From assembly GCF_039525805.1 (NCBI RefSeq), contig NZ_BAAAHZ010000008.1: a DNA stretch of 64,000 nucleotides. The stretch is one strand, 5' to 3'. A program made the position numbers and the translations under genes. Origin of the DNA: Dietzia natronolimnaea (GTDB lineage Bacteria > Actinomycetota > Actinomycetes > Mycobacteriales > Mycobacteriaceae). Position 1 is the stretch's first letter. Every line of letters begins with the position of its first letter. This document shows positions 52,090-59,718 of this stretch, piece after piece. The notes under the pieces were generated by a model that saw only the letters and a list, made by a program, of their open reading frames with translations, made no database searches and was not told where the DNA came from.

Positions 52090-54096
52090 ATGGCAGGGCG
52101 GATTCCGGAGCAGGACATCGCCGCGATCCGCGAACGCACTCGCATCGAGGAGGTCGTCGGCGAGTACGTCGCGCTCAAACCAGGCGGCGCGGATTCGATG
52201 AAGGGGCTGTCCCCGTTCAAGGACGAGAAGACGCCGTCGTTCCACGTTCGTCCGCAGCACGGCTATTTCCACTGTTTCTCCACCGGTGAGGGCGGCGACG
52301 TGTTCGCCTTCCTCATGAAGATGGAGCACATCAGCTTCGTCGAGGCGGTGGAGCAGCTCGCGGACAGGATCGGCTACCGCATCTCCTACGAGGGCGGCGG
52401 GCAGGTGATCCAGCGCGACCGCGGGACCCGTTCGCGACTGGTCCAGGCCAACGCCGCCGCGCAGAAGTTCTACGCCGAGCGACTCCATCAGGACGCGGAG
52501 GCCGAGATCGCACGCGCGTTCCTCACCGACCGCGGCTTCGACCTCTCCCACGCCGAGCGCTTCGGGTGCGGGTACGCGCCCACGGGCTGGGACACCATGA
52601 GCAAACACCTGATGCGGCAGGGTTTCGAGCCCAAGGAGCTGGAGTCGGCGGGACTGTCCAAGACCAGCTCACGGGGGACGCTGATCGACCGGTTCCACCG
52701 GCGCCTGCTGTGGCCCATCCGCAATCTCGCGGGGGAGGTGATCGGGTTCGGCGCCCGCAAGCTCTTCGAGGACGACACCCTGGGCAAGTACATGAACACG
52801 CCGGAGACGATGCTCTACAAGAAGTCGCAGGTGCTGTTCGGACTGGACCTGGCCAAGCGGGACGTCGCCGCCCAGCGCCGGGCGGTGGTCGTGGAGGGCT
52901 ATACGGATGTCATGGCCATGCACGCGGCCGGCGTGACCACGGCCGTGGCGGCGTGTGGCACCGCGTTCGGTGAGGACCACCTGTCCACCCTCCGGCGGCT
53001 GATGTTGGACGACAACTACTTCCGCGGCGAGATCATCTACACCTTCGACGGCGACGAGGCCGGAAAGAAGGCCGCGATGCGGGCGTTCTCCGGGGACCAG
53101 CAGTTCTCCGGCCGCACCTTCGTGGCGGTGGCCCCCGCCGGTCAGGACCCCTGCGACATCCGCCAGAAGAAGGGCGACGCGGCCGTCCGCGATCTGATCT
53201 CGGCCCGGGTGCCGATGTTCGAGTTCGCCATCCGCTCCATGCTCGAGGAATACGATCTCGACCACGCGGAGGGCCGGGTCGAGGCGCTCCGCCAGACCGT
53301 GCCGGTGGTGGCGGACATCCGCGACTCGGCCCTGCGTGACGAGTACGCCCGGCAGTTGGCAGGCTGGGTGGGGTGGGACGATCCCGCGACGGTGCTGCGC
53401 CGCGTCCGCGAGGAGGCCCGCAAGCGGGGGCGCGCCCGGGCGGCGGCGCCGGGCCCCCGCGGGCGCGGTCCGGGTGGACCCGGAGGTGGACCCCGCCCGC
53501 TGCGGGATCGTGCCGAACGGGGCGGGGGGAGATACGACGACGACGAGGCGGGCACCCGCGCGGACCAGCAGCCCCCCGCGGCGCCGACGGGCGTCCCCCT
53601 GCCCTCGGCGTCGGACCCGGTGCTCTGGCCGCAGCGCGAGGCGCTCAAGGCGGCACTGCAGTACCCGGGCCTGGCGGGTCCGCTCTTCGACTCGCTCCCG
53701 GGCGAGTGCTACACCCATCCCGCCTACGCCCTGATCGCGGACGCGCTGTCCGCGGCCGGGGGGTGTGCCTCTGGCAAGAGCGGCGCGAACTGGGTGTCCG
53801 AGGTCTCCAGGGGCCTCGAGGACGACGGTCTGCAGCGTCTGGTGGGCCTCATGGCGGTCGAGACGCTCCGGGTGGTCGAGGACGCGCTGCCCCGCTACGT
53901 CTCCGGCGTGCTCGCCCGCCTACAGGAGGTGTGGGTGTCCGGCCAGATCGCCGACCTCAAGTCCAAGGTGCAGCGGATGAGTCCGGCGGCCGACCCGGAG
54001 GGGTATTCGGCGCTGTTCGGCGACCTCGTGGCGTTGGAGGAATACCGTCGCGGACTGCTCGAGCAGGCCGTGGGCGCCACGCCCGACATCGCCTGA
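52090..54096 (+). CDS. dnaG: DNA primase, zinc ribbon degenerate
   Basis: 668-residue primase that makes RNA primers at the replication fork. The N-terminal zinc-ribbon segment is recognisable (GLSPFKDEKTPSF and YFHCFSTGEGGDVF), but three of the four ligands are replaced: S41 for Cys, K44 for His and T65 for Cys; only C62 remains. The TOPRIM core is intact: VVVEGYTDVMAMHAAG and TFDGDEAGKKAAMRAF. A disordered Gly/Pro/Arg linker (about 450-510) precedes the DnaB-interacting C-domain. ATG 52090 was chosen over an upstream frame start in the divergent promoter. Confidence 0.94.
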   Translation: MAGRIPEQDIAAIRERTRIEEVVGEYVALKPGGADSMKGLSPFKDEKTPSFHVRPQHGYFHCFSTGEGGDVFAFLMKMEHISFVEAVEQLADRIGYRISYEGGGQVIQRDRGTRSRLVQANAAAQKFYAERLHQDAEAEIARAFLTDRGFDLSHAERFGCGYAPTGWDTMSKHLMRQGFEPKELESAGLSKTSSRGTLIDRFHRRLLWPIRNLAGEVIGFGARKLFEDDTLGKYMNTPETMLYKKSQVLFGLDLAKRDVAAQRRAVVVEGYTDVMAMHAAGVTTAVAACGTAFGEDHLSTLRRLMLDDNYFRGEIIYTFDGDEAGKKAAMRAFSGDQQFSGRTFVAVAPAGQDPCDIRQKKGDAAVRDLISARVPMFEFAIRSMLEEYDLDHAEGRVEALRQTVPVVADIRDSALRDEYARQLAGWVGWDDPATVLRRVREEARKRGRARAAAPGPRGRGPGGPGGGPRPLRDRAERGGGRYDDDEAGTRADQQPPAAPTGVPLPSASDPVLWPQREALKAALQYPGLAGPLFDSLPGECYTHPAYALIADALSAAGGCASGKSGANWVSEVSRGLEDDGLQRLVGLMAVETLRVVEDALPRYVSGVLARLQEVWVSGQIADLKSKVQRMSPAADPEGYSALFGDLVALEEYRRGLLEQAVGATPDIA

Positions 54097-54153
54097 CCCG
54101 GAGGCAGGATGATCGGGTGCCGGTCCGCACGGTCGCCTGCTCCCACGGGAGCA

Positions 54154-54185
54154 TTGTGACAAGAAACTTATAAATCCGGTACAGT
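54154..54185 (+). promoter_or_regulatory. A+T-rich promoter region of the secreted-protein gene
   Basis: Between dnaG and the next gene the sequence turns A+T-rich around 54160-54175 (ACTTATAAAT). GTGACA at 54156-54161 and TACAGT at 54180-54185 lie 18 bases apart. A partly symmetrical pair, CCGGTACAG and CTGTAATACCGG, spans 54176-54227 and might form a hairpin or operator. Confidence 0.4.
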
Positions 54186-54259
54186 CGCGCCTGACCCGTC
54201 GTCGATCTGTAATACCGGTCCAGGCGCGCGGGAACCCGACAACCCCGGATAGGTACACC

Positions 54260-55354
54260 ATGCCCACGTCATCAGGTCGACTCCTCCTCCCCGCCGCGAT
54301 CGTCGCGTGCGGTATCTGCCTCGGAGCGTCCCCGGCGGCCTCCGCCGAGGGGTGGGACCAGGGGCCGGTCCGGTTCAGCGCATCCGGCAACGATCAGTGT
54401 CAGGTCGAGTTCACGATCATCAACCAGACGAACGGGTACTACGTCGTCGACTTCGCGGTGGACGGCGAGGACCCGACGTCGCTCGTGGGCGTGCCGGGGG
54501 TATGGAGCCAGGCCGGGGTGTCCGTCCGCTCCAGGTTCTCCTTCAACAGCGTCGCGTACGACATCACGCGGGTGGTGGGACGTCTGGGGGTGCAGAACTC
54601 GGCCCCGGCGCCCCCCGTCTTCGCCCCGGGGACGGCGCCCTACGTCACCGACCGGGACCCGATCACCACCACCAGGACCGTGGATCTGCTCGATCAACCA
54701 CGTCTGCCGAACCGGTCCTCGGACACCCACACCGTGACCTACCAGGTCGTGGTCGGCCCCCAGTCCGTGGACAAGGGTTTCGATCCGGCCACGGGTCAGT
54801 TCGCCCTGCTCGAGACCGAGGTGTCCGGGTGCCAGACCGAGACCGTCTCGACGCTCTCAGTGCCGCCGACCGCGGTCTCGGGAACGATGGTCGATCTCAC
54901 CGTGCAGGTCGCCCCCGCGGCGGCCGCGGGCACGGTCCAGTTCTTCGCCGACGACGAGCCGATCGGCGACCCTGTGGACGTCGTCGGCGGGTCCGCGACC
55001 CTGCCTCATGTCTTCTCCGAGATCGGCGACCACCTCATCACCGCCACGTTCACTCCGGCACCTGTCGCAGACGACTCCACGGACACCCCGTACGCATCGT
55101 CGACGGCGGGACCGGTGAGCATCACCGTCCAGGCTGAGCAGCCGGGCACCGGATCGCTCGGTTCGGGATCGCTCAGCCCGGGATCGCTCGGCGTCCTGTG
55201 CGGTGAGGACGCGAACGGGTCTCTTCACGCAGGATCCCAGGGCTCGACGGGATCGGCCTCGACCGGTTCGCTCGGATCGATCTGTGATGGCCCGGGGAGT
55301 GCGGGATCAGCCGGCGAGATGGGTTCGCTGCTCCGGCCGGGGTCTGCGAGCTAG
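54260..55354 (+). CDS. Secreted protein with Ig-like domain and Gly-Ser-Leu tail
   Basis: 364-residue exported protein with a signal peptide (LLLPAAIVACGICLGASPAA, cleavage near ASA at 27-29). Residues 30-195 are a beta-rich domain I do not recognise. At about 200-280 lies a bacterial Ig-like repeat (VDLTVQVAPAAAAGTVQFF, then LITATFTP). The last 65 residues repeat GSLGS, GSLSP and GSAGS motifs with two cysteines. It might be a surface or mycomembrane-associated protein. It has its own promoter region and ends before a tRNA gene. Confidence 0.75.
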   Translation: MPTSSGRLLLPAAIVACGICLGASPAASAEGWDQGPVRFSASGNDQCQVEFTIINQTNGYYVVDFAVDGEDPTSLVGVPGVWSQAGVSVRSRFSFNSVAYDITRVVGRLGVQNSAPAPPVFAPGTAPYVTDRDPITTTRTVDLLDQPRLPNRSSDTHTVTYQVVVGPQSVDKGFDPATGQFALLETEVSGCQTETVSTLSVPPTAVSGTMVDLTVQVAPAAAAGTVQFFADDEPIGDPVDVVGGSATLPHVFSEIGDHLITATFTPAPVADDSTDTPYASSTAGPVSITVQAEQPGTGSLGSGSLSPGSLGVLCGEDANGSLHAGSQGSTGSASTGSLGSICDGPGSAGSAGEMGSLLRPGSAS

Positions 55355-55382
55355 CCAGTGCGGAGTCTCCTGAGCTGGCGAT

Positions 55383-55412
55383 TTGGACCGGTGGCCGCCC
55401 TCGCACTAAGGT
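55383..55412 (+). promoter_or_regulatory. Probable tRNA-Asn promoter
   Basis: TTGGAC (55383-55388) and TAAGGT (55407-55412), 18 bases apart; transcription would start about 36 bases before the tRNA. Confidence 0.6.
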
Positions 55413-55454
55413 GAGTTCTCGGTGTCCGACGTGCTCGTCGGTCGCCGGCAGCAA

Positions 55455-55527
55455 TCCCCCATAGCTCAATTGGCAGAGCATTCGACTGTTAATCGAAGGG
55501 TTTCTGGTTCGAGTCCAGATGGGGGAG
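55455..55527 (+). tRNA. tRNA-Asn (anticodon GTT)
   Basis: 73-nt cloverleaf: acceptor TCCCCCA/TGGGGGA, D-stem GCTC/GAGC, anticodon stem TTCGA/TCGAA with loop CTGTTAA, T-stem TCTGG/CCAGA with TTCGAGT loop, discriminator G. CCA is not encoded. Confidence 0.97.
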
Positions 55528-55532
55528 CGGAA

Positions 55533-55567
55533 GGCCAGGCCGGAGGAGTCAATCCTCCGGCCTGGCC
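55533..55567. terminator. Strong hairpin after tRNA-Asn
   Basis: Perfect 15-bp stem (GGCCAGGCCGGAGGA with its complement) and a 5-base loop. No U-tract. It serves the tRNA and probably also the convergent SnoaL-like gene ending at 55580. Confidence 0.85.
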
Positions 55568-55579
55568 CGCATTTCGGGG

Positions 55580-56002
55580 TCACCCGGGCTGCAGTGTCCG
55601 GAAGTCGCCGCGGTCGAAGTCGATGCGGAACCTCCGGGAATCGATCCGCCAGCCCTCCGGCGTCCGGGTCCACAGGTCGGAGTACTCGCCGAAGCACTCG
55701 TAGCTCAGCCCGGACTGGTCTCCCGCCCCGATGTGGAGCACGCGCGCGTACGTCAGACTCCTCGCCCGGTCGTCGTCTCCATCGAACGCGAGGTGCACCC
55801 GGTGGTTGCCCAGCAGGTGCTGGGAGGGGCCACAACCGCCGAGGTGGTCCCGCACCGTCCGGACGATCTGCTCCCGGCCGGCCGCGCCGTACCCGGTCGC
55901 GGACTCGGTGAACAGCCCTCCCAGCCCGGCCCAGTCGCGGGTGTCCAGCGCAGTGGCGATGTCCGCCAGCCGTTCGATGATCTGGTCCCTGTCACTAGTC
56001 AT
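55580..56002 (-). CDS. SnoaL-like (NTF2-fold) protein
   Basis: 140-residue polyketide-cyclase/SnoaL-like alpha+beta-barrel protein. Typical pattern: an N-terminal helix (IIERLADIATALDTRDWAGL), LFTESATGYG, and the final strand pair WRIDSRRFRIDFDRGDF. Such proteins can bind or isomerise hydrophobic ligands; many have unknown roles. It is divergent from the carboxylesterase, whose substrate could be related (inference). Confidence 0.82.
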   Translation of the reverse strand: MTSDRDQIIERLADIATALDTRDWAGLGGLFTESATGYGAAGREQIVRTVRDHLGGCGPSQHLLGNHRVHLAFDGDDDRARSLTYARVLHIGAGDQSGLSYECFGEYSDLWTRTPEGWRIDSRRFRIDFDRGDFRTLQPG

Positions 56003-56048
56003 CCCTCTTTCGTAGCAGGGATCGCCGGGAGATCTCAGCCATCGTCGC

Positions 56049-56054
56049 TAACCT
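56049..56054 (+). promoter_or_regulatory. Candidate -10 of the carboxylesterase gene
   Basis: TAACCT, then 6 bases, then ATG: likely leaderless. Confidence 0.5.
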
Positions 56055-56060
56055 GGCGCC

Positions 56061-57446
56061 ATGTCCGACGTCGACGTCACCCTCTCGACCGGCCGCGTCC
56101 GCGGCACCGACCTCGGTGACGTCGTCCGCTTCTACGGGATCCCCTACGCCGAGGACCCTGTCGGCGCCCTGCGCTTCGCCGCCCCGGTCCGCAGAGGGCA
56201 ATGGGACGGGGTCCGTGATGCGACCAGGCCCGCTGCCACCGCCCAGAGGCTGAGGTTCGACCCGGACCCGGCGATCCCCGAGCCGATCGTCGCGGGCACC
56301 GACATTCTGCACGTGGACGTGTGGGCGCCGGCGGAGGGTTCCGAACACCCGGTGATGGTGTGGATCCACGGGGGCGGCTGGGAATCGGGGTCCTCCCACC
56401 AGCCGTGGTTCGACGGGTCGACCTTCGCCCGCCGAGGGATCGTCGTGGTCTCGGTGGGCTACCGCCTCGGTGTCGAGGGGTTCACGCCGTTCCCCGACGC
56501 CCCGGACAACCGAGGGTTGCTCGACTGGACCGCCGCCCTCGAGTGGGTCCGGGACGAGATCGCCGTGTTCGGCGGGGACCCCGACAGGGTGACGGTCACC
56601 GGGCAGTCGGCCGGCGGGGGAGCGGTGCTGTGCCTGCTGGGTTCCCCGCCGGCGGCAGGACTGTTCCACGGGGCGATCGCAGCGTCACCGGCGGTTCTGC
56701 GGGCCCCGGCGACCCGCCCGCCCAAGGGGATCACCGCGGAGGGGCTGGCGGCCGGGGGGCGTGGCGCGGTGGACGAGTTCCATCGGCGCCTACGGCGGGA
56801 GAACCAGTTCACGCTCCCGTTCCGGCCGGTGGTCGGAGGCGAGACCGTACCGATTCCTCCCCTCGAGGCGGTCGCCGAAGGCCCGTCGACGAGCGTCCCG
56901 CTGCTGATCGGCTCCACCGCGACGGAGTTCGAGGCGGTCTCGGACAAGCTCCCGGGACCGGCGCTGGTGCCGGGGGCGGCATTCATGGCGTTGTCGCAGC
57001 AACTTCCGAGGCAGGGGCTCAGGGCGCTGGCCCGGCAGTCGAACGGCCGGTCTCTGCGACGGAGCGTGGGCGCGGTGATCGACGCGGCCGCGATCCACTC
57101 CACGGTGGCCCGGGCCGCCGAGACCAGGGTGGCCGCCGGCGACCCGACCTGGGTGTACGACTTCTGCTGGACCGGAGGAAACGGGCCCAGACACTGCGCC
57201 GACCTGCCCTTCTTCTGGGCCGTGCCGGACGGGGAGAATGTGGAACGCTATCTCGGTGCCCCGGCGCCGAGGGGTCTGGTCGAGGCGATGCACGACTCGT
57301 GGGCCGGATTCGTGATCGACAGCGATCCGGGTCATCCCGCCTACGAGTCGCCTGAGCGGCTGGTCATGGCGTGGGACGACTCGCCCTCGCAGGTCGCCGA
57401 CGGGCTCTCGGCAGTGCGTGCCGTCTGGTGGCCGGAGGACCGGTGA
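56061..57446 (+). CDS. Type B carboxylesterase
   Basis: 461-residue alpha/beta hydrolase of the carboxylesterase/cholinesterase family. Motifs: GIPYAEDPVGALRFAAP near the N-terminus, oxyanion hole VWIHGGGWESGS, and nucleophile GQSAGGGAV (about residue 183). The catalytic Glu and His should follow in the LIGSTATEFEAV region and in the late HDSWAGF segment. It has no signal peptide, so it is cytoplasmic. It is slightly shorter than family members of about 500 residues. The substrate is unknown. Confidence 0.88.
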   Translation: MSDVDVTLSTGRVRGTDLGDVVRFYGIPYAEDPVGALRFAAPVRRGQWDGVRDATRPAATAQRLRFDPDPAIPEPIVAGTDILHVDVWAPAEGSEHPVMVWIHGGGWESGSSHQPWFDGSTFARRGIVVVSVGYRLGVEGFTPFPDAPDNRGLLDWTAALEWVRDEIAVFGGDPDRVTVTGQSAGGGAVLCLLGSPPAAGLFHGAIAASPAVLRAPATRPPKGITAEGLAAGGRGAVDEFHRRLRRENQFTLPFRPVVGGETVPIPPLEAVAEGPSTSVPLLIGSTATEFEAVSDKLPGPALVPGAAFMALSQQLPRQGLRALARQSNGRSLRRSVGAVIDAAAIHSTVARAAETRVAAGDPTWVYDFCWTGGNGPRHCADLPFFWAVPDGENVERYLGAPAPRGLVEAMHDSWAGFVIDSDPGHPAYESPERLVMAWDDSPSQVADGLSAVRAVWWPEDR

Positions 57447-57461
57447 GGGGTCTTGCTACGA

Positions 57462-57489
57462 TTGCGCGGCACGTGCCGGTGGATATTCC
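57462..57489 (+). promoter_or_regulatory. Possible tRNA(CAT) promoter
   Basis: TTGCGC at 57462 and TATTCC at 57484, 16 bases apart, just upstream of the tRNA. A palindrome GGCACGTGCC lies between them. Confidence 0.35.
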
Positions 57490-57501
57490 CGGCGCGTGCG
57501 G

Positions 57502-57578
57502 GGGGCTATAGCTCAGTTGGTTAGAGCCGCGGACTCATAATCCGCTGGTCGCGGGTTCGAGCCCCGCTGGCCCCACCA
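57502..57578 (+). tRNA. tRNA with anticodon CAT (elongator Met or Ile2)
   Basis: 77-nt cloverleaf including an encoded CCA: acceptor GGGGCTA/TGGCCCC, D-stem GCTC/GAGC, anticodon stem GCGGA/TCCGC with loop CTCATAA, T-stem GCGGG/CCCGC, discriminator A. It lacks initiator features (a paired first base and no C-G-rich stem run). Elongator Met and lysidine-modified Ile2 cannot be separated by eye. Confidence 0.95.
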
Positions 57579-57637
57579 GGAAGATAGAGCGGATTGCTTG
57601 GGCGATGACGGCGTAACCTGCGCCATTCTTAACTCGA

Positions 57638-57901
57638 CTACTCGGCGAGTCCGGAAGCGCGGGGGTACTTCTGTCGGGCCAAGTCCGCCAGGGGCTGTCT
57701 TCCCGAGATCGTCTCCGCAGCGGGCTTGCTATCAGTGAAGTTCTGGATCACGACTTCTGTCACCGGGGCGCCGACGTTGGCGGGTGGTCTGGAGGTAGCA
57801 TCTGATTGCCAAGTCGATTTGCACTTTTCGCATACATAGAGAACGCCTTCGACACTCGCTAAGATACTAAGATCTCCATCGTCGTCAATGTGTTTCAACA
57901 T
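57638..57901 (-). CDS. Orphan protein with possible zinc knuckle, 87 residues
   Basis: Unrecognised small protein. A single CEKC pair at about 24-27 lies in VLYVCEKCKSTWQS, but no second Cys pair follows, so zinc binding would need a dimer. Start: ATG 57901 with AGGAA 8 bases upstream; an upstream frame start at 57952 has none. Codon use is less G+C-biased than its neighbours. It may be co-transcribed with the membrane protein upstream (gap about 85 bases). Confidence 0.6.
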   Translation of the reverse strand: MLKHIDDDGDLSILASVEGVLYVCEKCKSTWQSDATSRPPANVGAPVTEVVIQNFTDSKPAAETISGRQPLADLARQKYPRASGLAE

Positions 57902-57985
57902 CGCTGGTTCCTGCCGGTGAAGTTTCGAGTCATGGAATTGCGAACCGGCCAACGGCTACGCGTCAGCCGCCTTAGGTCGTGCGCC

Positions 57986-58351
57986 TTATTCGCCGAAGAC
58001 GCTTGGGTACCTATTCGTCGCTTTCTCCAATAGGCCCGGTTCGTCCGAACTGTCCAACACTGCGTCAAGTTTGTGCTGTGCGTTATTGGCCCTCTGTTCT
58101 GCTTGGTCTTTCCCGGTAACGCCAAACCAGTAACCCACCACAATCGTCAACAGTGGAAGCAGGGTCGCAAGTAGACCAACCGCGCGCTGATATGGGTCAA
58201 GAAGAGTGTCGTCAGGTTGTTTGGTCACTGGCGTGCCCATGAAGCTTCCAACCAGATAGATGCACCAGAAGACCGCTATGACGAGAGCGAGGGTAACCAC
58301 GAAGCGTGTTAGCTCTCGCAACGCGGCAGTGTTCTCCAAAAGTCCCTTCAC
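57986..58351 (-). CDS. Orphan two-helix membrane protein, 121 residues
   Basis: Unrecognised. Two transmembrane segments (FVVTLALVIAVFWCIYLVG, about 17-35; AVGLLATLLPLLTIVVGYWF, about 57-76) flank a short loop; the C-terminal 45 residues are charged and cytoplasmic. GTG 58351 has AAGGAG 6 bases upstream, a strong ribosome site. The organisation resembles small membrane subunits of phage or defence islands, but I see no specific match. Confidence 0.65.
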   Translation of the reverse strand: MKGLLENTAALRELTRFVVTLALVIAVFWCIYLVGSFMGTPVTKQPDDTLLDPYQRAVGLLATLLPLLTIVVGYWFGVTGKDQAEQRANNAQHKLDAVLDSSDEPGLLEKATNRYPSVFGE

Positions 58352-58549
58352 GGTTGCTCCTTCGAGGAAATTGTCATCCTGATGTAAGGGAATGTGGCCA
58401 TTGTTCGCCTATTGCGGAAGTATGTCTATGGTCAGATTATTGGGTGCCTTTTGGAAGACTGGGACCACAGTAGGGTTTGCGTGAGGCGAGCTCAAAATGA
58501 CTGTAGGCGAATCGGTTTGGATGGAGGACTATCTGAGACTAAGGTGCCG

Positions 58550-59659
58550 TCAGTACGCGAGTCCCATCCGAAGCGCGCCCACCGCCTCCGAGAGTGCGGC
58601 GCGCGCGAGCGGAGTGGCGCCGACGGCGTTGACGAACGGGTGGACCATCGTGGAATGCCGACGGAGCGAGACCTTGACCCCGGCATCCGCCATTTTCCGC
58701 GCGTACGCCTCGCCCTCGTCGCGCAGCGGGTCGAAACCGCCGGTGGCGACGTGCGCCGGGGGTAGGTCGGAGAAGTCCTCGGCCAGCAGCGGGGAGGCGC
58801 GGGGGTCGAGACGGTCGGCGTCGGAGCGCAGGTAGGTGGTCTCGTAGAAGTCCATGTTCCGGCCGGTGAGGAAGAATCCCTCGCCGAACAATTCGAATGA
58901 GCGGGTCCGCGCAGACATGTTGGTCGCGGGGACGAACAGCAGTTGGAAGTCGGGGGTCTTCTCGCCGGCGTCCCGGGTCTGTTGACACACGACCGCCGCC
59001 AGGTTCCCGCCCGCGCTGTCCCCGCCCACCGCGATGCGCGTCGGGTCCACCCCGAGGGACTCGGCGTTGTCCCGCACGTACCGGAACGAGGCCAGGGCGT
59101 CCTCGGCCGCTGTGGGGAAGAGGAACTCGGGGGCCAGGCGGTAGTCCACGCTCAGGACCTTGAGACCGCCCATCCGGGCGATGTAGCGGCAGGTCGCATC
59201 GTGCGAGTCGATGCTCCCGAGCACCCACCCGCCGCCGTGGAAGAACACGAGCATCGGCAGCGGTTCGTCGCCGTGGACGGGGGAGTACAGGCGGGCGGGA
59301 AGGTCGGCGCGGGCGGTCTCGTCGCCGGGCTGATCGCTACCGGCGAGCGGGAGGACGAGGTCCTTGACGACGGCGAGGTCGATCCGATTCCCCGAGACGG
59401 TGTACGCCGACCGCTCCACGGTCTGGCGTGCCTGTTCGAGCGGCAAGTCCTCGTACTCGCCCTCGGACAGCAGGGACATCACCCGGACCCCGGCCTGGAA
59501 GTGCGGGTCCAGCACCTGGCCGTCGATCCGTCGGGGGGCGCCGCCGGCCAGCTGGATCACCGGGCCGGGCAGCGAGCCCGAGGCGGTCATGGCGGCCTTG
59601 GTGAGGCGGTCGGCGATCGAGGGGCGAAAGGTCCTGTGTCCGGACATCGGTGAGCGCAT
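58550..59659 (-). CDS. Alpha/beta hydrolase, hormone-sensitive-lipase family
   Basis: About 369-residue esterase/lipase. Oxyanion hole FFHGGGWVLGS, SVDYRLAPE, nucleophile GDSAGGNLAAV, catalytic Asp in GFDPLRDEG and His in MVHPFVN: the complete HSL-type set. The N-terminal 100 residues form a cap-like region typical of actinobacterial Lip proteins. Start: ATG 59659 (CACAAT 6 bases upstream); GTG 59665 and ATG 59647 are alternatives. It borders the A+T-richer pocket at its 3' end. Confidence 0.88.
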   Translation of the reverse strand: MRSPMSGHRTFRPSIADRLTKAAMTASGSLPGPVIQLAGGAPRRIDGQVLDPHFQAGVRVMSLLSEGEYEDLPLEQARQTVERSAYTVSGNRIDLAVVKDLVLPLAGSDQPGDETARADLPARLYSPVHGDEPLPMLVFFHGGGWVLGSIDSHDATCRYIARMGGLKVLSVDYRLAPEFLFPTAAEDALASFRYVRDNAESLGVDPTRIAVGGDSAGGNLAAVVCQQTRDAGEKTPDFQLLFVPATNMSARTRSFELFGEGFFLTGRNMDFYETTYLRSDADRLDPRASPLLAEDFSDLPPAHVATGGFDPLRDEGEAYARKMADAGVKVSLRRHSTMVHPFVNAVGATPLARAALSEAVGALRMGLAY

Positions 59660-59718
59660 TGCCACATTGTGCCGAGGATGGAGAGGATGATCGGGGGGAA
59701 TCGACGAAGGGACTGGTC

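Larger units (their letters stand above)
57579..58549. mobile_element. A+T-richer pocket after the tRNA gene, possible island remnant
   Basis: From just after the tRNA to the next esterase, base composition is visibly lower in G+C than the rest of the window. It holds two small genes on the minus strand with unusual codons (AAT, ATA, TTA, AGA). No integrase, inverted repeat or second copy of the tRNA 3' end was found inside the window. Insertion at a tRNA is suggested, not shown. Confidence 0.4.

Noticed and set aside
57502..58549. Complete integrated element with att repeats
   Set aside because: No integrase and no second copy of the tRNA 3' end seen in the window, so only a remnant is suggested.
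58394..58765. 123-codon plus-strand frame beginning in the A+T-richer pocket
   Set aside because: It runs antisense into the esterase gene, has a poorly spaced ribosome site and no recognisable motif.
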